64,000 nucleotides of DNA from Sthenelais limicola (lineage: Eukaryota > Annelida > Polychaeta > Phyllodocida > Sigalionidae). A program made the translations under genes and the position numbers. The notes beneath the pieces were generated by a model. The model saw only the letters and a program-made list of their open reading frames with translations. It searched no databases and had not been told where the DNA came from. The stretch spans positions 57,936,773-58,000,772 of the forward strand of contig OW804095.1 in the NCBI GenBank assembly GCA_942159475.1, read 5' to 3'. Position 1 is the stretch's first letter. Every line of letters starts with the position of its first letter. Positions 57,330 to 64,000 of the stretch are shown one piece after another.

Positions 57330-59950
57330 AGTGGGCCTAAACCTTCACCTCTCCTCCTTTCCTCACGTCATCTTTCTCTTTCAATTTTTCCAAGATGGCA
57401 GCCATTTGGAACGCTATTTTTGCCATAACATCTGACAGAATAGTCCGATTTGAACAATCTTGGTGTCAAATTATGCTTTTTACTATGCCAAACAGAATAG
57501 AAACCAAATATTTCAAGATGGCGGCCATTTTTCAAGATGGCGGCCATTTTAACCATGAAAACACTATTTTTGCCATAGAATCGGACAGAGTAGTCAGACT
57601 GTGAGAAATAGACAGGGAGAGAGACAGAAAGTGTCAGACAGGAAGGTATATCTTTTTACATCTGGGCCTATACAATTCCACAGACAGGGAGAGCCAAAGA
57701 GGCCAAACGAATGACAGAGCGAAAGAATGTAAAAGAAATTAGACATAGACAAGTAGAGACAAAGAGATAAAAAGAATGACAGAGAGCGCAAATGTGAGTT
57801 GGAAGGAGACAGATGAGGAGGTGGTGGATGTGGCGGAGGAGAAGGAGAAGATGGTGAAAGGGGAGGAGGTGGTGGCAGAGGAGGAGGACGATGTGGTGGA
57901 TGTGGTTAAAGGGGAACACTGGAGTGTGTACAATGCGGTTTCAGACGTTGATAAAATACTATATGATGCTCAGTGGGTTGTAATATGTAATTCATTTATT
58001 TATAAATCATTGGGAGGGGGGTATTTCTTGTACTTAAACTTGCTATTATCCAGAATGCAGGTAACTACCATATTCCCAGGATTCTATGCGAGAACGATGT
58101 CAGACTAGCGCAGGTTAGTCTAGAATTGTTGGGATCTTGGGGTTTGTTGGGTGGGTGCGGACTACGTGTTCGATCTGCCCTGCTGACCATGGTGCGTGTG
58201 TAGTAATATGTTCATTCCACACGGGTGAACACGGGTCCCCTGAGCGTGTAATGACAGGCCTCTGGACCATTAATTATGTGTGGGTAGGGGAGATGCCCAG
58301 TTGTAATCGTTGGATATGGGGTGCGGGTGGGATGGGGTTATAAGTTATGATTTTGTACTATTTATTTTAGTCATAATGGAAGGGTAATTTGTTGTAATTA
58401 GTTAAAGCCATTTCTAAGAGGCAAGTATGCTGTATATAAACAGGGATTTACAGTGATAAGAAAATGCTGAATGAGGTGTTTTGCATGAAGTTATGATTTA
58501 TCACTATATCAATTTTTTTCCTTCAACTGATTTAGTACACCATGTAAAATTCATGTGACATCCGATCTGTTAATTGTATGTTGTAAAGGAAATACCGAGG
58601 ATTGAAGCTAAAACTGGAGGGTGTTAACTGATTAACAGGAACTAATGGTATTCCTTCTTGGACACATCGACATCAGAGAGAAATCACCGTTCTTTAAGTA
58701 TCCTGTCATATACTATACATAAATCCAGTCCAAACATAAAATTAGCCCTCCCCTCCCTATACATGATGACCAGCATGGAGAGGTGCGCTTGCCAGGCGTG
58801 ATGGGTGTGTAAGCTATGGCTTTAGTCCAGTCCATTTTGGTGGTGATAGAGGGGTGGCTGTTGTCCCCTTAATTGACAAATCATTTGCAATGTGTTGCTT
58901 TGAAAACTGTCATTAGGATGCCAACAATTCAAACTTGGAAAACTGTCCTTAGGATCCCAACAATTTGAGACTAAAGCAATTAGATCCTTCAGTATGCGCG
59001 TTTAGGGACACCCTCGGCCTATCGGCCTTGGGTGTCCCTAAGCACGAATACACCCAGAACCACAACAACTTCAGGTTCTAATCGCTCAGCAAGCGTCCTG
59101 TTGTTGTAGGCTGCTGTCCTACTGTAGGCTACTATTTTGGTGCGCTCAAATCACTTCTTTTCAACAATGCCTGACTGTGAGGCCTATGGATCTTACACTA
59201 GAACTAATGAGGAATGAAAAGACCCTATGGATCTCTTCTTTTACATTTTCAATAGAAGGATAAAGGAAGGTGCATAGAATAAACTTCCTCCTCCTCATTC
59301 CCGATCACTACCAACTTGTTGTTGCATGTATGTCAGGTTATTTGCCATGTGTGACTGCATGACTGCACTCCTCTGCTCCTCTGATCCCCTATCTGCTCCA
59401 GGATACCAGGACTCGGTTCCTCTGCGCTCCTCAAGGTCCCGGAGGGCAGAGGAGCAGACAATACCCACAATTTAAGCTAATTCATAATATGTACAGATTT
59501 TTTGTAGTCAAGTTATTGCTTTTAATAAAAGTTTTATTAGTCAGTTTTTACTGGGGACACTCCACTACTACCTTTCCTGACTTAGGACAACCAATTTAGG
59601 GTTAGGTTTAGGGTTAGTTTGGGTTTTTATAGCCTCTATATTAAGACGTGGTTGGAGGCTTACTCAGATCTCCGCATGGAAAAGGCAGAGACCGGGGGAC
59701 CAGTATACACTAGAGAGGCCGGCCTGGTACCGGGGTTTTCTTCCCTGTTAGAGACCCCAAAACCCAGTCAGACCCATTACGTCATGTCATGCCTCGCTGG
59801 TCATGAGTGCTGTCCTCTCACTATCTCCCCCATATGGCAGTGGTTCCCCTCACCCCTCAGTCATCTCCACCACAGCTCGCATTGTTTTGGTTCCTACACC
59901 TATGCTTCAGACTATATGCTTAATTTTCGCCCATATGGTGGGAAAAGTCC
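57330..59950. other. Unassigned DNA with small repeats
   Basis: It contains AAGATGGC(A/G)GCCATTT repeated at 57,393, 57,516 and 57,534, together with two copies of a GCTATTTTTGCCATA...GACAGA(A/G)TAGTC segment (about 57,412-57,445 and 57,562-57,598). A hairpin lies at 59,002-59,041 and degenerate TTAGGG units at 59,597-59,620. No gene is recognised. The frame at 57,776-58,108 begins in Glu/Val-rich repeat-like sequence and has no domain that I know. Confidence 0.5.
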
Positions 59951-59954
59951 CCCA

Positions 59955-59989
<35 letters not shown>

Positions 59990-60185
59990 CCTCCCTCCCT
60001 CTCCCCCTCTCTCTCGGTCCCTCCCTCCCTCTCTCTCTCTGTCCCCCATCCCCCTCGATCTCTCTCCCTCCCTCTCTCTCTCTGTCCCTCCCTCCCTCCC
60101 CCTTTCTGTCCCTCCCTCCCCCTTTCTGTCCCTCCCCCTCTCTCTCTCCCTCCGTCTCTCTCTCTCTCTCTGTCTGTCTCAGAGA
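59955..60185. repeat. (CT)n / CCCTCC microsatellite
   Basis: A pyrimidine tract of CTCTCTCTGTCCCTCCCTCC-type units. It ends in TCTCAGAGAAAGAATGTACCCGTCCACACATTACTC. Closely similar sequence follows the minisatellite at 61,745-61,795, so the two places share a repeat end. Confidence 0.9.
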
Positions 60186-60537
60186 AAGAATGTACCCGTC
60201 CACACATTACTCCTCAATGAATTTATGCATAGATGTTATGGTACATGCCATTTAAAATGTATTTAAAATTTAAAAGGATAGAATATAGCGCCAGGGTAAA
60301 GTTTTCTGACCATTTTGTCAAATATTTTCCACATATATTGTTCATATGCTTGGAATGCTCAGGTATTAAATTGTATGTATGTATATTGTTTATTTCCAGT
60401 TCAATACACTACAGTTACATCGATAAGTTAAATACAATACCTAGAAATGGGAACCCCATTTTATGCTAATCATATCTCTACCAGGAGGTCCAAGTTGTGA
60501 AAGTGTTATGAGTAATAATGATCATTTTTTAAAGACA

Positions 60538-60703
60538 TTAGGCCTACTACCCCAACGTAGGCACCCTGTGATTTTAGCCATTTTTGGCAATTAAATTGAT
60601 ATCTCCAAATTTTAAAAAAAACTCCAGTAAATTGTCTGATTCCTATGAGAAGTAGAAACACAACTGCCTCTACAATCCAAGCGCCGAAGGCGCTTGTAAC
60701 CTC
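60538..60703. repeat. Dispersed repeat with terminal hairpin, copy 1
   Basis: From TTAGGCCTACTACCCCAACGT to the terminal hairpin AAGCGCCGAAGGCGCTTGT this aligns directly with 62,022-62,181. Central shared strings are GTGATTTTAGCCATTTTTGG, GAAGTAGAAACACAACTGCC and TCTACAATCCAAG. Homology stops at the hairpin. No coding sequence is seen. The terminal hairpin suggests a mobile element end, but I cannot name the class. Confidence 0.8.
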
Positions 60704-61125
60704 TACATAGAAAACGGCACTGGAAATTGAGGTCAACCTCCCTGATGTGGGCCTCGTTTTGGTAGCAGGCTTTGTAACAGGGTACCCGTCGAAATTAAGA
60801 GGGGCTGGCCGGGTACCTGGGTAAAGCATGCATGTGTTATGTAACACTACCAAGCTGTCAGTGGTTGCATTCGGGAAGCAAATGCTTGCTGGTCCAATAT
60901 ACAGACCTTAGTGGTTGCATTCGGGGAGCATATATATGCTTTGTAAACATATAATAGCCAATATTTAGCCAAGCTCAATGCTATAACTTTTGAAATAATA
61001 GTCCAATTTGAACAGAAAAGTTCACATTGTGTAGCTAGGGGGACCAGGGGGCCCCTTAGTTTGGGGGAGAGACTTATTGAACCTCACCAGCTAATTGGTG
61101 GAAACATTGCAACTACTGTGTGTGT

Positions 61126-61171
61126 GGTCTCTCTCTCTCTCTCTCTCTTTCAAGTTCAGGGTGGTAATCAT

Positions 61172-61209
<38 letters not shown>

Positions 61210-61390
61210 CAAGTTCCGGGTGGTAATCATGGTGTTTCATAATAATGAATGGCAGTACATAGCCTCAAATGTTGGATCCAATAGTGCCCCCCCCCCCCAC
61301 CCCACCCTGGTTCATACATCAAATGTTTTTTTAACATAATTCTATAGAATGAAATAATGAATGGCAGTACATAGCCTCAAATATTGGACC
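61126..61390. repeat. Tandem (CT)n-linked duplications
   Basis: (CT)n followed by TTTCAAGTTC(A/C)GGGTGGTAATC occurs twice (61,126-61,172 and 61,173-61,231). The segment AATAATGAATGGCAGTACAT with AGCCTCAAAT(G/A)TTGGA occurs at about 61,240 and again at 61,352, before the minisatellite. A poly-C run lies at 61,287-61,299. Confidence 0.85.
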
Positions 61391-61745
61391 CACGACAAAC
61401 TTTTTTTCCGACTAACTTTGTTTTTACGACAAACTTTTTTTTCTCGACAAACTTTATTTACGACCACCTTTTTTTACGAATAACGTTTTTTACGACAAAC
61501 TTTTTTTTTTACGATCGACCAACTTTATTTACGTCCAACTATTTTTTCGACAAACTTTTTTACGAGCAACTTATTTTTTTACGACCAACTTTTTTTCGCA
61601 AACATTTTACGACCAACTTTTTTTACAATCAACTTCCTTTTCGACCAACTTTTTTTACGACCAACTTTTTTTTCCGACCAACCATTTTTTTTCAACCAGC
61701 ATATTTTACAGCCAACTATTTTTTTTGACAAACTTTATTTTTGAC
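61391..61745. repeat. ACGACCAACTTTTTT minisatellite, locus 2
   Basis: About 22 degenerate units of 14-18 bp with the core CGAC(C/A)AACTTTTTTT. The same unit occurs at 30,192-30,335 inside the long-inverted-repeat element. A (GA/CT) tract that is the inverse of 29,640-29,745 lies near both arrays. Confidence 0.9.
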
Positions 61746-61920
61746 ACTTTTTCTGTCTCTCAGAGAAAAGATGTACCTTTCCACACATTACTCATTATTA
61801 TTAAGGAGGGGGGAATAAAAGGGGAGGGAGAGCAAGGGAGGTAGTCGGGGAGGGGGAGGAAAATTGATAGATGTATAGGTGTGTGTGTGTGGGGGGGGGG
61901 GGTGCAATTTTTTTTCCATG

Positions 61921-62010
61921 AAACCCTCTTATATCAGTCATTCTCATCTCTCCTCTCCCTCTCTTCTCCTCCCCCCCTCTCTCTGTCCCTCCCTCTCTCT
62001 CTCTCTCCCT
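61921..62010. repeat. CT tract homologous (inverted) to 29,640-29,745
   Basis: TTATATCAGTCATTCTCATC followed by TCTCCTCTCCCTCTCTTCTCC is the reverse complement of the sequence around 29,700-29,748. The unique 20-mer shows that the match is true homology and not simple-repeat coincidence. Confidence 0.8.
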
Positions 62011-62021
62011 CCTACACCTTA

Positions 62022-62181
62022 GGCCTACTACCCTGATGTAGGCCCCCTGTGATTTTAGCCATTTTTGGCAATTAAATTAATATCTCCAAATTAAAATAAA
62101 CGTCCCGTAAATTGTTGGATTCCTATAAGAAGTAGAAACACAACTGCCTCTACAATCCAAGTGCCGAAGGCACTTGTCGAT
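62022..62181. repeat. Dispersed repeat with terminal hairpin, copy 2
   Basis: Direct copy of 60,538-60,703. The terminal hairpin here is AAGTGCCGAAGGCACTTGT, differing from copy 1 at two paired positions, so that base pairing is kept. Confidence 0.8.
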
Positions 62182-62184
62182 ATA

Positions 62185-64000
62185 TAAAATGTGTACTGGG
62201 AGCATCGGGAGTTGAGTCGGGGAGCACGCATCAAAATGCTGGCTTTTAGGTGTAAACAGTAACGTGGGTGCGATGCTTGGTACACGTCACCCCGTGCTTG
62301 CGGAGTCCATAGGCAGCGGGGAGTCCACCAAATCTCGTCCTCGAGGCGAGAATGGTGAATAACCTGACATGTCTCTGTTGTTGACTAGTCAGGTTGACAG
62401 TGTTGCATGCATTACTATGGAAAGCCATTTATATACATAATATATAAGTTGGGTTCATTAACATATCCTATATTGAAAGATCTTTACTATCTTTAGAGCT
62501 GAGCTACCCCTATATTATATCATAGGGTCCTATCATTATTATATGTAATATTACCTCACAGGTAGATCTGGGAGTATGTTTGTTTATTCGGGAGGATCAG
62601 TCATGTGTTTATAAATGGCTTTCCATACATACAATAGAGTGGACACTGTATAGAGTGGACACTGATTAGACCGTGACCACCCACTGACCAGCAGATCGGT
62701 AGTTAGCCTGCCCATTTTAGTGTCATACATCTAGCAATATGGAAGCACCAAGAGCTGACTTTGGAGAGAGCGGGGAAGAATTTACTTGATTGATTCTGGC
62801 AATATTTTTTTAAAAAACAGATTTTTATTTCCTTACCATTTCACAATTTACGTGATATCATTGCACAGAAACGAGTAATATAATGAAAAATACCAGTTAT
62901 TACCCATACTTGAGCTGTATGACCAGCAATTGTTCCAACCAAGTGTTTTACTTTAAGCCGGGGTTAGCCAAAGGTAGTGGAATGGCGTCCCCCTATGCCA
63001 AAGAATGGCCACGTCGAAAATCCTGGCCAGCGGTTTCAGAGGAGATACAGATAATCCCAAATTTCGAATTACAGTGTTTAGAGACCTGATAATGTTAGAG
63101 ATGCCGTACCAATAGTATATTGAACGGTTGATACAACAACCTAAGTAATAACCTTTTATGTATGTCTGTATTTTTGTATTAGCTCACGAAAGACAGTATT
63201 GTATTTTATATATCTAATGGCTAACGTAAAACTATAGTAATAATAGATGGTTCGCGAGGAAGATATGTACCAAAACCTAGACCGATTATCCTATTTCCTG
63301 TGAAACATTTATAAAGTCATGGAAATAAAGCCATGGAAATAAAATTCAAATCCATCAATCAAATAACAAATTCTATAATAATAAAAATAAGAAGAGAAAT
63401 TATTAGAATAATTAACAACTTCTAAAATGCTATTTAATAACCGCTATTATATAGCTCGCCTCTAGCGTATATAAAATCCTCACAGAAAAATAAAGAAGCA
63501 ATGGGAAAGGTTTTGAAGGTGCATTGTTAATGGTAGAGAACGAAGTAATCTTTGAGAATAATATCCCAGCTCATGATGGCTCCCATCACTGCCCCCATGA
63601 AGGTTTGTCTGACATCCTATTTACTTCAACATGGACACATGGAATCCCATAAATTATGTACGGTGATATTGATCAGATTGATTTACTTCATGTATCTAAG
63701 AATTTATCAATGAATTCCACAGTTATCATATACTTGGTTATCATAGTTATGCATAGAATAGTATTATTGTATTGGTGACTGGCATTACACGTGAATATAT
63801 TTGGGTGTTGATTTCATAATTTCCTGGCCTCGTTTACTGGCCTATAAAGTGTCACTGCCAAGCGCGAAGTCTATTTCTCAAGTGTTAGCGATGGTGATGA
63901 TGATAGGATGGAAATGACGTCTGATAAAGTACATGCGATATAGGATCCATGGTTTCGAAGTGATAGCTATTGTTATTTTTTATAGTTGGAAGGCGTCACC
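62185..64000. other. Unassigned DNA
   Basis: No recognisable gene, RNA or repeat. The 68-codon frame at 62,883-63,089 has no known domain. The composition is AT-rich. Confidence 0.5.

Noticed and set aside
59597..59620. Interstitial telomeric repeat (TTAGGG-like)
   Set aside because: Only about four degenerate units are present (TTAGGGTTAGGTTTAGGGTT). This is too little to claim a telomere-derived site.

Overview
This is animal nuclear DNA: AT-rich, intron-containing and dominated by transposable elements and simple repeats. I recognise no host gene with confidence. Every protein domain I can name (reverse transcriptase, RNase H, tyrosine recombinase, THAP zinc finger plus transposase, and a P2X7 'ballast'-like domain) sits in a mobile element. 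The LINE types, the DIRS/Ngaro-type element and the many foldback elements suggest an aquatic invertebrate, but I cannot name the phylum from the sequence alone.

The centrepiece is at 46.4-57.1 kb. A tyrosine-recombinase (DIRS/Ngaro-type) retrotransposon on the minus strand carries reverse transcriptase, RNase H and recombinase. Its reverse transcriptase gene is cut by a 7.8 kb DNA transposon (48,445-56,270). The insert is bounded by a duplicated TTAA and by imperfect 15-bp inverted ends. It carries two convergent spliced genes. On the minus strand, an eight-exon gene encodes a 760-residue THAP-DDE transposase of Kolobok type; all exon phases agree and there is no internal stop. On the plus strand, a three-exon gene encodes a 192-residue protein with the cysteine-rich cytoplasmic (ballast) domain known from the C terminus of vertebrate P2X7 receptors, without any channel. 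A 17-bp motif containing the CREB/ATF site TGACGTCA lies about 190 bp from each end, just upstream of each gene, in inverted orientation.

The rest is layered repeats. Three non-autonomous elements share ends of the form GGGCCYRTTGTATAA and internal CTGGAGG-type minisatellites (10.28-13.12, 34.07-36.31 and 36.49-38.97 kb). Two of them carry homologous 30-bp palindromic arrays. A second family, with ends TGCATTGCACTATA, occurs at 8.25-9.79 kb and at 32.69-36.34 kb; the second copy is itself interrupted by a GGGCC element. Further items are a 1.56 kb element with 316-bp inverted repeats (29.31-30.87 kb), a foldback made of inverted minisatellites (26.24-26.89 kb), several short MITEs, a LINE 3' end with poly(A) signal and target duplication (6.37-7.27 kb), two LINE relics (13.1-13.6 and 39.95-42.05 kb) and a probable Helitron 3' terminus (57.3 kb).

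Long stretches (1-5.06, 14.0-18.4, 20.1-24.5, 27.0-29.3, 30.9-32.6, 42.1-46.3 and 62.2-64.0 kb) hold only short open frames without recognisable domains. Host exons or regulatory DNA could be hidden there.
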